Part shown: one piece after another, positions 25,113 through 32,934 of the stretch | Numbering within the stretch: the stretch's first letter is position 1 | How the letters are laid out: the number at the start of each line of letters is the position of its first letter | NCBI GenBank assembly: GCA_963974935.1 | Contig: CAXBEV010000007.1 | Location: 100,459 to 164,458 of the forward strand | Direction of reading: 5' to 3' | Origin: UBA4479 sp963974935 | GTDB lineage: Bacteria > Pseudomonadota > Alphaproteobacteria > Rhodospirillales > Casp-alpha2 | DNA length: 64,000 nucleotides | The notes under the pieces: generated by a model | The model's database searches: none | The model's input: only the letters and a program-made list of their open reading frames with translations | What the model was told of the DNA's origin: nothing | Translations under genes and position numbers: made by a program

Positions 25113-26849
25113 TTGACGGACGATCATTCAGAAACACCGCGTGGTATGAAGCGGGGCCTAACGCGTTATGGCGACGAAGAGTTTTCGCTATACCTCAGGA
25201 AAGCCTTCATTAAGGCGATGGGCTATTCCGACGATGCGTTGGCACGCCCCGTAATCGGCATCGTAAATACATTTTCGGCCTACAACGCCTGCCATGCTAA
25301 TGTGCCGCAGCTGATTGAGGCCGTGAAGCGCGGTGTGATGTTGGCGGGTGGGTTGCCGATGGAATTCCCCACCATCTCGCTGCACGAATCATTCTCGTTC
25401 CCGACCAGTATGTATCTCCGCAACCTGATGTCCATGGACACCGAGGAAATGCTCCTCGCCCTACCGATGGATGCGTGCGTGCTGATCGGCGGCTGCGACA
25501 AAACAGTACCCGCCCAACTGATGGCTGCGGCCAGCGCAGACGTGCCGGCGATTCAAGTCGTCACCGGGCCGATGCTGTCCGGCACGCACCGCGAAGAACG
25601 CGTCGGCGCCTGCACCGACTGTCGACGGTTTTGGGGCGAATACCGGGGCGGGCGTATCGATGCCGCAGAAATCAACGAAGTCGAAGGCCGCTTGGCGCCG
25701 TCCGCCGGCACTTGCGGCGTCATGGGCACGGCCAGCACGATGGCATGCATGACCGAAGCGCTCGGCATGATGCTGCCGGGTGGTGCCGCAATTCCGGCTG
25801 TGAGCGCAGAGCGTTTACGACACGGCGAAGCGGCCGGCACACGGGCCATGGCGCTCGCGAAAGAAGGCCTAAAGCCGTCCGCAATCATGACGCCTGCTGC
25901 ATTTGAAAATGCGCTGCGTGTGTTGCTTGCCATCGGCGGCTCAACCAATGCGATCGTGCATCTTGCCGCCATCGCAGGCCGGCTCGGCATCGAATTGGAT
26001 ATGTCGGCGTTCGATACATTGGGCGCCGACACGCCGGTGCTGGTCGATCTCAAGCCGACCGGCCAATACTACATGGACGATCTACACAAAGCTGGCGGCA
26101 TGGCGCCGATCCTGCGCGCCTTGAAGCCGCTACTGAATGTCGACTGCATGACCGTCAGCGGCCGTACGCTTGGGGAAGAAATAGACGCTGCAGCACCCGC
26201 GTTCCCGCAAGACGTGGTGCACCCACTGGACAACCCGATCCACTCTGGCGGCGGTATCGCGTTCTTAAAAGGCAACCTGGCCGGTGAAGGTGCAATCATT
26301 AAACAGGCCGCCGGCACCGCCGATTTAATGGTGCACGAAGGTCCGGCCATGGTGTTCGACTCACTCGAAGACCTCGCGACACGGATCGACGATCCAGATC
26401 TGGATGTGACGCCGGACAGTGTTTTGATCTTGCGCAACGCCGGCCCCAAAGGGGCGCCCGGCATGCCCGAAGCGGGCTACATTCCGATTCCGAAAAAACT
26501 CGCGCAACAGGGCGTCAAAGACATGGTCCGCATCTCGGATTGCCGAATGAGCGGCACCGCATTCGGTTCCATCGTTTTGCACGCGACCCCCGAAGCCGCT
26601 GTCGGCGGGCCTTTGGCGTTGGTTGAAACGGGTGACATAGTCCGCTTGGATGTGCCGAACCGGCGATTAGACATGGACGTTGCGGACGAGGAACTTGCCC
26701 GCCGCCGCGCCGCTTGGTCTCCCCCCGCCACCACCCATGCCGATCGGGGTTACAAAAAACTGTATATGGACCACGTCACCCAGGCTGACGAAGGTGTCGA
26801 TTTTGACTTTTTGACGCAACGGCCTTTCAGCGCTAAGACGCCCAGATGA
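25113..26849 (+). CDS. IlvD/Edd-family dehydratase (sugar-acid dehydratase-like)
   Basis: A 578-aa iron-sulfur dehydratase. Cluster-ligand cysteines lie in GGCDKTVPA, ACTDCRRF and GTCGVMGTASTMAC, as in IlvD and in L-arabonate/D-xylonate dehydratases. The RFWGEYRGG segment favours the sugar-acid branch over dihydroxy-acid dehydratase, but this is a judgement. A TTG start at 25113 was chosen because AGGGAGAGAG sits at ideal distance; the next in-frame ATG lies 11 codons inside the conserved N-terminus, and a GTG at 25086 lacks an SD. The GntR regulator overlaps its stop by 4 bp (ATGA), so the two are translationally coupled. Confidence 0.86.
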   Translation: MTDDHSETPRGMKRGLTRYGDEEFSLYLRKAFIKAMGYSDDALARPVIGIVNTFSAYNACHANVPQLIEAVKRGVMLAGGLPMEFPTISLHESFSFPTSMYLRNLMSMDTEEMLLALPMDACVLIGGCDKTVPAQLMAAASADVPAIQVVTGPMLSGTHREERVGACTDCRRFWGEYRGGRIDAAEINEVEGRLAPSAGTCGVMGTASTMACMTEALGMMLPGGAAIPAVSAERLRHGEAAGTRAMALAKEGLKPSAIMTPAAFENALRVLLAIGGSTNAIVHLAAIAGRLGIELDMSAFDTLGADTPVLVDLKPTGQYYMDDLHKAGGMAPILRALKPLLNVDCMTVSGRTLGEEIDAAAPAFPQDVVHPLDNPIHSGGGIAFLKGNLAGEGAIIKQAAGTADLMVHEGPAMVFDSLEDLATRIDDPDLDVTPDSVLILRNAGPKGAPGMPEAGYIPIPKKLAQQGVKDMVRISDCRMSGTAFGSIVLHATPEAAVGGPLALVETGDIVRLDVPNRRLDMDVADEELARRRAAWSPPATTHADRGYKKLYMDHVTQADEGVDFDFLTQRPFSAKTPR

Positions 26850-27526
26850 ACGAAGACCGCGTCGGCACCATCGCACGCACGTTGCGGAATGCGATTATCG
26901 AACAGGCGATCAAGCCGGGCACCCACTTGCCCGAAGACACCATCGGTGATCGCTTTGGCGCGAGCCGTACTATCGTCCGCGCCGCCCTTGCACAACTGGT
27001 CGCCGAGGGTTTGTTGGAACAGCGCCGCAACCGTGGTGCGATCGTCGCCGAGCCGAGCTGGAACGAAGCCCGCGACACCTTTGATCTGCGCCTCGCCCTC
27101 GAAGAAATCGTCGTCAGCCGTCTGGCCGGCGCCTTGCAGCCGGATCAAATCGCCGCCCTTGAAGCGCACGTCGCAGAAGAAGAAAAAGTCCGTAACGTCG
27201 ACGAGCCCCACTCGATCCGCTTGGCCGGTGAATTCCACGTCTTGCTGGCCGAGTTCACAGGCAGTCAGGTCCTGACACAGTACATGCGCGAGTTGACATC
27301 TCGGTGTTGTCTTATGCTGGCCATGTACAGTCGCCCGCACTCATCAGAATGCGGCGTGACAGAACATCAAGAACTGGTCGGCCTTTTGAAAAAAGGTGAC
27401 CAAGCAACAGCCGTCAAAGCAATGCGCAGCCATCTACAAGGGGTGATCGACCGGGCGTTGATCCAACCGCCGAAGCGCGAAGACCGTCCGCTCGACGAGA
27501 TTTTGAACTCTTACGCTTCAGACTAA
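26846..27526 (+). CDS. GntR-family regulator, FCD (FadR-like) subgroup
   Basis: A 226-aa regulator with an N-terminal winged helix (DRFGASRTIVRAALAQL, about residues 32-48) and a C-terminal all-helical FCD ligand domain with metal-site candidates in LAGEFHVLL and VTEHQELVGLL. FCD regulators sense organic acids, often with a metal. It is coupled to the dehydratase gene, so autoregulation with it is likely. FCD proteins commonly bind GT-N2-AC-centred palindromes; one is present upstream of the ABC operon at 28039-28061, a possible second target. Its 3' end overlaps the convergent SnoaL-like gene by 9 bp. Confidence 0.9.
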   Translation: MNEDRVGTIARTLRNAIIEQAIKPGTHLPEDTIGDRFGASRTIVRAALAQLVAEGLLEQRRNRGAIVAEPSWNEARDTFDLRLALEEIVVSRLAGALQPDQIAALEAHVAEEEKVRNVDEPHSIRLAGEFHVLLAEFTGSQVLTQYMRELTSRCCLMLAMYSRPHSSECGVTEHQELVGLLKKGDQATAVKAMRSHLQGVIDRALIQPPKREDRPLDEILNSYASD

Positions 27527-27958
27527 CGTTTCTGCCTGGCCCGCTGCGCGCTTGATCATTCGCTCAGCGCTGTCGTTCCACACATCAATTTTGACGATTT
27601 TGTCGGCGATTACGACAAATCGGTCAACGTAGCGGTTACCTTTGAACGCATCGCCGTTCAGCCATTCCCCATAAAGCGTGCCAATGCTGTAGACGATGGT
27701 TTCCCCATCCCCCGATGCCACGTCACAGCGTTCGATATCTTTTTTTACCCAGTTGTAGCGCGCCTTATTATAGGCCGTCATCTCACGCGGATGCTGCATC
27801 GGCGTATTGCCGGTGAAATGGATATCCACGTCGTCTGCAATGAACTTGGCTGCCGCATCCGGGTCCGGAATCATCGACGCGACCAGAAACGCGTTCACAA
27901 TCGCACCGGCACGTTGAGCCTCGTCTTCGATGGCAAAAATCTCTGCGGTATCAGTCAT
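27518..27958 (-). CDS. SnoaL/NTF2-like protein
   Basis: A 146-aa protein of the NTF2-like cone fold (SnoaL-like). It opens with the helix IVNAFLVASMIPDPDAAAKFIADDVDIHFTG and then beta strands (YVDRFVVIADKIVKIDVWND). Such proteins include isomerases, hydratases and non-catalytic ligand binders; nothing here fixes the reaction. Start placed at the ATG behind AGGATAGCC; an in-frame start 14 codons upstream lacks an SD. It is divergent from the sigma-54 ABC operon and may share that regulatory region, so a role in the same catabolic pathway is plausible. Confidence 0.78.
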   Translation of the reverse strand: MTDTAEIFAIEDEAQRAGAIVNAFLVASMIPDPDAAAKFIADDVDIHFTGNTPMQHPREMTAYNKARYNWVKKDIERCDVASGDGETIVYSIGTLYGEWLNGDAFKGNRYVDRFVVIADKIVKIDVWNDSAERMIKRAAGQAETLV

Positions 27959-28016
27959 GGCTATCCTCAATTTTTCGAACGGTACGACGTCATGCGACAA
28001 ACTCAGCAGATATCAT

Positions 28017-28034
28017 GCCATATGGAAATATGGC
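28017..28034. promoter_or_regulatory. Inverted repeat upstream of sigma-54 operon
   Basis: GCCATAT-GGAA-ATATGGC: a perfect 7-bp inverted repeat with a 4-base spacer, about 150 bp upstream of the -24 element. It is a candidate activator or repressor site; no family consensus was matched. Confidence 0.45.
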
Positions 28035-28038
28035 CAGA

Positions 28039-28061
28039 TTGTATACGAAGCGATACATCAA
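28039..28061. promoter_or_regulatory. Candidate GntR/FCD operator
   Basis: TTGTATACGAAGCGATACATCAA contains TGTAT and ATACA arms 8 bases apart, and its left half TTGTATAC carries the GT-N2-AC core preferred by many FCD regulators. It lies between the divergent SnoaL-like and ABC genes, 0.5 kb from the FCD regulator gene. Confidence 0.42.
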
Positions 28062-28169
28062 TTGTGTTCGATATGACAAAAAAAGCAGCAGCACATCCAT
28101 TTTTTGGCTAAAAATTAGTCAATCATTCAGAATTGCTTAAATTTTATCACCAAAATCCGCCATTTCGGC

Positions 28170-28186
28170 TTGGCATGCGCTTTGCT
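28170..28186 (+). promoter_or_regulatory. Sigma-54 (RpoN) promoter, -24/-12
   Basis: TTGGCATG-N4-TTGCT gives the invariant GG and GC dinucleotides (28172-28173 and 28184-28185) with exactly 10 bases between them. This closely matches the RpoN consensus TTGGCACG-N4-TTGCT. It lies 38 bp before the ATG of the binding-protein gene, leaving room for a short leader. It implies control by an enhancer-binding activator, commonly NtrC-type. Confidence 0.78.
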
Positions 28187-28224
28187 GTAGGGAGTTCAAG
28201 CAAATCCCAAACAGGAGGTTCCTC

Positions 28225-29418
28225 ATGACCACGAAGACGATGTTTTCCATGACCCGGCGGCACGTGCTCGCCACCGCAACGGTCGCCGCTCTTGCAGCCA
28301 TGACCGGCGTTACCCCCGCTCACGCTGCAGACACCATCAAAGTCGGCCTGATCGCCAGCCTGTCCGGGCCGTCAGCGAAATCTGGTGAAGCCATCACCCG
28401 CGGCCTGACCGTCGCCATCGACGAGATCAATGCCGCCGGCGGCCTGCTCGGCAAGCAGGTTGAGTTGCTGCGCCGCGACGACGAAAACAACCCGGGCAAA
28501 GGCCTGGTCGCCGCCCGCGAATTGGTCCAGCGCGAAAAAGTCGCGGTGCTATTCGGTGGCCTGCAAACCCCGGTCTCGCTCGCCATCGTGCCGTTCATGA
28601 ACCAATCCAAAGCCGTGTTCATGGGCCCATGGGCCGCCGGCACGCCGATCACGCAGAACGGCGCTAAGGAAAACTACATTTTTCGCGTCTCGGCATTTGA
28701 TTCCATGGTCGGCGTGGCCTTGGTAGATCGCGCCGTCTCCGTGCACGGTGCCAAGAAGCCCGGCATGATGCTGATCAACAACCCGTGGGGTGAGTCCAAC
28801 GAAAAAAGCCTGCTGGTTGCGCTCAAAGCGAAGGGCATGGAAAACGCCGGCATCGAAAAAATCGAGCAGTCAGACATTGACGTGGTCCCGCAGCTGACCC
28901 GCCTAAAATCCAACGGCGCCGATGCGATCTTCATGGTCGCCAACGTCGGCCCATCGGCACAAGTCATGAAGTCGCTGGAACGGATGAACTGGAACGTGCC
29001 GGTTGTCTCGCACTGGGGTCCGGCCGGTGGCCGTTTCTCCGAACTCGGCGGACCGCGTGCGAAGGACGTGGAAATGATCCAAACCTTCACGTTCTCCGGC
29101 AACCCGTCGCCGAAAGCCGCCGAAATGATGGCGAAGCTGAAAAAGCACTTCCCGGAAATCAAAGGTGAAGCCGACGTGACCCCGGCTGTGGGTATCGCCA
29201 ACGCCTATGACGGCATGCACTTGGCCGCGCTTGCGATCAAGAACGCCGGCTCCACCGATGGCCCGGCTGTGCGCAAAGGCTTCTATAACATCAAGTCGTA
29301 TGACGGTCTGATCAAAACCTACGAAATGCCGTTCTCGCCTGAAAAGCATGACGCGCTCGGTCCCGATGACCTTGTGTTCACGCAGTTCATCGACGGCAAG
29401 ATCATTCCTGTGAAGTAA
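28225..29418 (+). CDS. ABC transporter substrate-binding protein, type 1 (Liv family)
   Basis: A 397-aa periplasmic binding protein. A signal sequence with a twin-Arg-containing start (SMTRRHVLATATVAALA) ends near THAHA-like PAHAAD at about residues 31-35. The mature part opens with IKVGLIASLSGPSAKSGEAI and contains GGLLGKQVELLRRDDENNPGKG, both typical of Liv-type binding proteins. AGGAGG lies 7 bases before the ATG. It is the first gene of the sigma-54 operon; a hairpin separates it from the permease gene. Ligand unknown; the amidohydrolase and amidase downstream suggest an amide, ureide or heterocyclic nitrogen compound. Confidence 0.92.
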   Translation: MTTKTMFSMTRRHVLATATVAALAAMTGVTPAHAADTIKVGLIASLSGPSAKSGEAITRGLTVAIDEINAAGGLLGKQVELLRRDDENNPGKGLVAARELVQREKVAVLFGGLQTPVSLAIVPFMNQSKAVFMGPWAAGTPITQNGAKENYIFRVSAFDSMVGVALVDRAVSVHGAKKPGMMLINNPWGESNEKSLLVALKAKGMENAGIEKIEQSDIDVVPQLTRLKSNGADAIFMVANVGPSAQVMKSLERMNWNVPVVSHWGPAGGRFSELGGPRAKDVEMIQTFTFSGNPSPKAAEMMAKLKKHFPEIKGEADVTPAVGIANAYDGMHLAALAIKNAGSTDGPAVRKGFYNIKSYDGLIKTYEMPFSPEKHDALGPDDLVFTQFIDGKIIPVK

Positions 29419-29431
29419 TGCCTCCACCTGC

Positions 29432-29460
29432 GGCGGCCGTCCTCAAAATGGGCGGTCGCC
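29432..29460 (+). terminator. Intergenic hairpin/attenuator after binding-protein gene
   Basis: An 11-bp stem (GGCGGCCGTCC / GGGCGGTCGCC, two G-U pairs) with loop TCAAAAT, followed by GATCCTTTATTTTC. It lies 14 bp after the stop codon and before livH, as expected for a partial terminator that favours binding-protein mRNA. Confidence 0.65.
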
Positions 29461-29495
29461 GATCCTTTATTTTCAAGAAATAGGCGCCGCATCGC

Positions 29496-30368
29496 ATGCT
29501 GTTCACTTCAGCCATCATCACTGGCCTGGGCCTCGGCGCCATGTACGGGCTTTTAGCGCTCGGCTTCCACATTACCTACGTGGTGTCCAACACGGTGAAC
29601 TTCTCGCAAGGCAGTTCGATGATGCTGGGCGCCGTGCTGGGTTACACCTTCGCCGTTACGCTCGGCTGGCCGATGCCGTTCGCCGTCATCATGGCGCTGG
29701 CGCTATGCGGCGTGTTCGGCTTGGCGGTTGAGCGTTTTCTGGTACGTCCGTTCGCGGATCGCGGCTCCAACGCCTGGCTGATGGCGACGATCGCCGGCGG
29801 CATCGTCCTCGACAACGTGGTGCTGTTCACCTTCGGTAAAGAGCCCCGCAGCTTCCCCTCACCGCTCGCCACCGACGCCATCAACGTGTTGGGCGTCGGC
29901 GCGTATCCGTTGCAACTTATCATTCCGGTCGTCGGCATCGTGGCCGCCGCCATTTTCAGTTTCGTGCTCAGAAACACCAAGTATGGCAAAGCCATGCTGG
30001 CCGTCGTGCAAAATGCCGAGGCCGCGCGCCTGATGGGTATCGACACCCGGTTCGTGATCGCGGGCGCGTTTGCGCTCTCGACCATACTGGCGGGTGTCGC
30101 CGGCTTACTGATTGCACCTTTGTACAATGTGTCCGCCGGTATGGGCCTGGTGTTTGGCATCAAAGCCTTTGCCACCGCGATCCTGGGCGGCATCACCAGC
30201 GCGTGGGGCGTGGTCATCGCCGGCTTGCTGTACGGCTTGGTTGAAGCGCTGACGACGGCGTTCCTGGGCTCCACATACACACAGATCGTCGCGTTCAGCA
30301 TGATCATTGCGGCCCTGTTCTTTATGCCCAACGGTCTGCTCGGCAGCGCCGGCATCAAGAAGGTCTGA
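29496..30368 (+). CDS. livH: Branched-chain-type ABC transporter permease, LivH
   Basis: A 290-aa permease with about eight helices. The N-terminus GLGLGAMYGLLALGFHITYVVSNTVNFSQGS and the C-terminal AILGGITSAWGVVIAGLLYGL are LivH hallmarks. It is followed 4 bp later by the triple-fusion partner that supplies the second permease and both ATPases, so a complete importer needs only three polypeptides. No strong SD is visible before its ATG, consistent with reduced expression relative to the binding protein. Confidence 0.93.
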   Translation: MLFTSAIITGLGLGAMYGLLALGFHITYVVSNTVNFSQGSSMMLGAVLGYTFAVTLGWPMPFAVIMALALCGVFGLAVERFLVRPFADRGSNAWLMATIAGGIVLDNVVLFTFGKEPRSFPSPLATDAINVLGVGAYPLQLIIPVVGIVAAAIFSFVLRNTKYGKAMLAVVQNAEAARLMGIDTRFVIAGAFALSTILAGVAGLLIAPLYNVSAGMGLVFGIKAFATAILGGITSAWGVVIAGLLYGLVEALTTAFLGSTYTQIVAFSMIIAALFFMPNGLLGSAGIKKV

Positions 30369-30372
30369 GCCA

Positions 30373-32910
30373 ATGACCGACAAAACAAACGCCACATCAA
30401 CGTCGGCCCTGAAAAGCTTCGGCATTTTGCTCTCAGACATGCGCGTTGCCTATCTGGCCATTGCACTGGCGACGGCTGGCGGCACAGTTATCGCATTTAG
30501 CGTCGAAGGCTACTTCAACTTCGTCCTCGCCATGGTGGCGATGAACATCTTGGTCGGCGTCGGCATCAATATTTTACTGGGCTTGTCCGGGCAGGTGTCA
30601 TTCGGTCACATCGGCTTTTTTGCCATCGGCGCATACGCCACTGGCATATTGATGTTGAACGGCGTTAATTTTTGGGTCGCGTTCTTAATTGCAGGTGCGC
30701 TTGCAGGCGTCGTCGGATTCCTGCTGGCCATCCCCGCACTTCGGGTCAGCGGTCCGTATCTTGCGATGATGACCATCGCGTTCGCGTTTATCATCGAACA
30801 CGGTGCCGTTGAGTGGCGCACGCTCACCGGCGGCTCCAACGGCCTGATGGGTTTTCCGAGCCCCGAGCTGTTCGGCTATATCCTGAGCGAGAACGATATC
30901 GCATTGTTTGCCGTGCTGTTGGCGGGCGTCTCATTGGCGTTCTATCAGCGGCTTACCCACAGCACATGGGGGCGCGCCATGCGGGCGGTTCGAGATAGCG
31001 AGATCGCAGCGCAAGCCATCGGCCTCAACCCACTGGTATTGAAGACCGTGTCGTTTGCCTTGTCCGCTCTGCTCACCGGATTCGCCGGTGCGATCTTTGC
31101 ACCGATGAACCTTTTCATCTCGCCGAGCTCGTTCCCCTTCTTTCAATCCATCCTTTTTATTTTGGCGGTCGTTGTCGGTGGGGCGGGCACGTTGTGGGGC
31201 CCAGTGATCGGCGCGTTGCTTGTCGTCCTGATGCCCGAGTTTCTCTCTGACTTTGCCGAATACCGACTGCTGTTGTTCGGCGGCTTGCTGCTGGGCGTAC
31301 TCTGGGCCGCGCCGCGCGGCATCGTGGGCACGGTGGCAAACTGGCTCAGCCGTGAAGACCCGACCCCGGCGGCGACAAGTGGTGTCGATTTAAAAGCGTT
31401 GCTCGGCAGCGATATTCAGACCGAGACCCCGCTTGAGGTCGACGGCATCGGCATCTCGTTCGGCGGCATCAAAGCGGCCAGCAACGTGTCGTTCACCGCC
31501 CATCCGGGCCGAGTCACCAGCGTCATCGGCCCGAACGGTGCCGGTAAGACGACCGTGTTGAATATGATCGGCGGGTTTTATGTCCCCGACACCGGCGAGA
31601 TCCGCTTAGGCGAAGTGATCTCGGGCAAACCTGCGTACGCCATTGCGCGGGCCGGCATCGCACGCACCTATCAGACGACGCTGCTGTTTGAACATATGAG
31701 CGTACTCGAAAATGTGTTGATCGCACTTCGTCAGGGCAACCTCGGCGTCATGCTCGCAGACCGTAACGACAAAGCTGAACGAGCGATGGCCGCTAAGTTG
31801 CTGGCGTTCGCAGGCTACACAGGGCCGCTGGCACGGCTTGCCGGCAACCTGCCCCATGTCGACAAACGCCTTGTCGAAATCGCCCGTGCGTTGGCCACCC
31901 GTCCCAAAGTCTTACTGCTGGACGAACCTGCAGCCGGCCTGATGCGCGAAGACAAAACCAAGTTAGCGACGCTGCTGCGTGATATCGCGGCACTCGGAAT
32001 CGCGGTGATTTTAGTCGAGCACGATATGTCGTTGGTGATGGGGATTTCCGATCACATCGTGGTGCTGGATGCGGGGGCACCGCTGACCCAAGGCACACCA
32101 GTGGACGTGCGCGACGACCCCGCCGTGCTCCGTGCCTATCTGGGCGGCACCGAGTACCAAGGACGACCGCGCGCCGACGCATGGGACGGTGAAAAGGTCG
32201 CCGTACTGACCGCGCATAAACTCGAAGCCGGCTACGGTGCCGCCCCCGTATTGGAAAAAGTCCACATTGATGTTTATCCAGGCGAGATGGTCGCGGTGTT
32301 GGGCGCCAACGGCGCCGGCAAGTCAACGATGCTGCGCGCCATGAGCGGGCTGCATCGTCCGGTCAGCGGTTCGGTCCTACTCAACGATTCCGAAACATCC
32401 CGCTTCGCGGCGCATCAGATTGCCGCAGCGGGCATGGTGCTGGTGCCCGAAGGCCGCCAAGTATTTCCGAACATGACGCTCCGCGACAACATTTTACTGG
32501 GCGCCTGGGCACGAAAAGACCTGGTTTCAGACGCCGAGATCGACGCCATCGCAGACCGCTTCCCACGCATCAAAGACCGCATGGACAGCAAAGCAGGCGT
32601 GTTGTCGGGCGGCGAACAGCAAATGCTCGCCATCGCACGCGGCCTGATGGCAAAACCGAAAATCTTGCTTTTAGATGAGCCGTCGCTCGGCCTCGCACCA
32701 TCTATGATCGCCGAACTCTATGACGTGCTCGCCGATCTGCGCGACGACGGGGTGACGGTGCTGATTGTCGACCAAATGGCAAACTTGGCCCTAACCGTTG
32801 CCGATCGCGGCTATGTGCTTGAAAGTGGGCGGGTTGCCCACGCTGGCTCGGCAAACGAGCTCAAAAACGATCCGGCGATTGAGCGGGCGTACCTTGGGCA
32901 CACCGATTAA
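30373..32910 (+). CDS. LivM-LivG-LivF triple-fusion ABC transporter subunit
   Basis: An 845-aa single protein. Residues about 25-325 form a LivM permease (GINILLGLSGQVSFGHIGFFAIG; GGAGTLWGPVIGA). Residues about 353-592 form a LivG ATPase with Walker A GPNGAGKTT (386-394), Walker B LLLDEPAAG and switch His550. Residues about 610-843 form a LivF ATPase with Walker A GANGAGKST, signature LSGGEQQ (745-751) and LLLDEPSLG. The LivG signature reads LPHVDKRLVEIARAL, lacking the usual SGGQ/SYGQ-like core. One composite ATP site should therefore be consensus and the other degenerate. Start set at the ATG just after the livH stop; upstream codons of the frame overlap livH. Confidence 0.94.
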   Translation: MTDKTNATSTSALKSFGILLSDMRVAYLAIALATAGGTVIAFSVEGYFNFVLAMVAMNILVGVGINILLGLSGQVSFGHIGFFAIGAYATGILMLNGVNFWVAFLIAGALAGVVGFLLAIPALRVSGPYLAMMTIAFAFIIEHGAVEWRTLTGGSNGLMGFPSPELFGYILSENDIALFAVLLAGVSLAFYQRLTHSTWGRAMRAVRDSEIAAQAIGLNPLVLKTVSFALSALLTGFAGAIFAPMNLFISPSSFPFFQSILFILAVVVGGAGTLWGPVIGALLVVLMPEFLSDFAEYRLLLFGGLLLGVLWAAPRGIVGTVANWLSREDPTPAATSGVDLKALLGSDIQTETPLEVDGIGISFGGIKAASNVSFTAHPGRVTSVIGPNGAGKTTVLNMIGGFYVPDTGEIRLGEVISGKPAYAIARAGIARTYQTTLLFEHMSVLENVLIALRQGNLGVMLADRNDKAERAMAAKLLAFAGYTGPLARLAGNLPHVDKRLVEIARALATRPKVLLLDEPAAGLMREDKTKLATLLRDIAALGIAVILVEHDMSLVMGISDHIVVLDAGAPLTQGTPVDVRDDPAVLRAYLGGTEYQGRPRADAWDGEKVAVLTAHKLEAGYGAAPVLEKVHIDVYPGEMVAVLGANGAGKSTMLRAMSGLHRPVSGSVLLNDSETSRFAAHQIAAAGMVLVPEGRQVFPNMTLRDNILLGAWARKDLVSDAEIDAIADRFPRIKDRMDSKAGVLSGGEQQMLAIARGLMAKPKILLLDEPSLGLAPSMIAELYDVLADLRDDGVTVLIVDQMANLALTVADRGYVLESGRVAHAGSANELKNDPAIERAYLGHTD

Positions 32911-32934
32911 GCGCCGCAATAACAGGAGGAAAAA

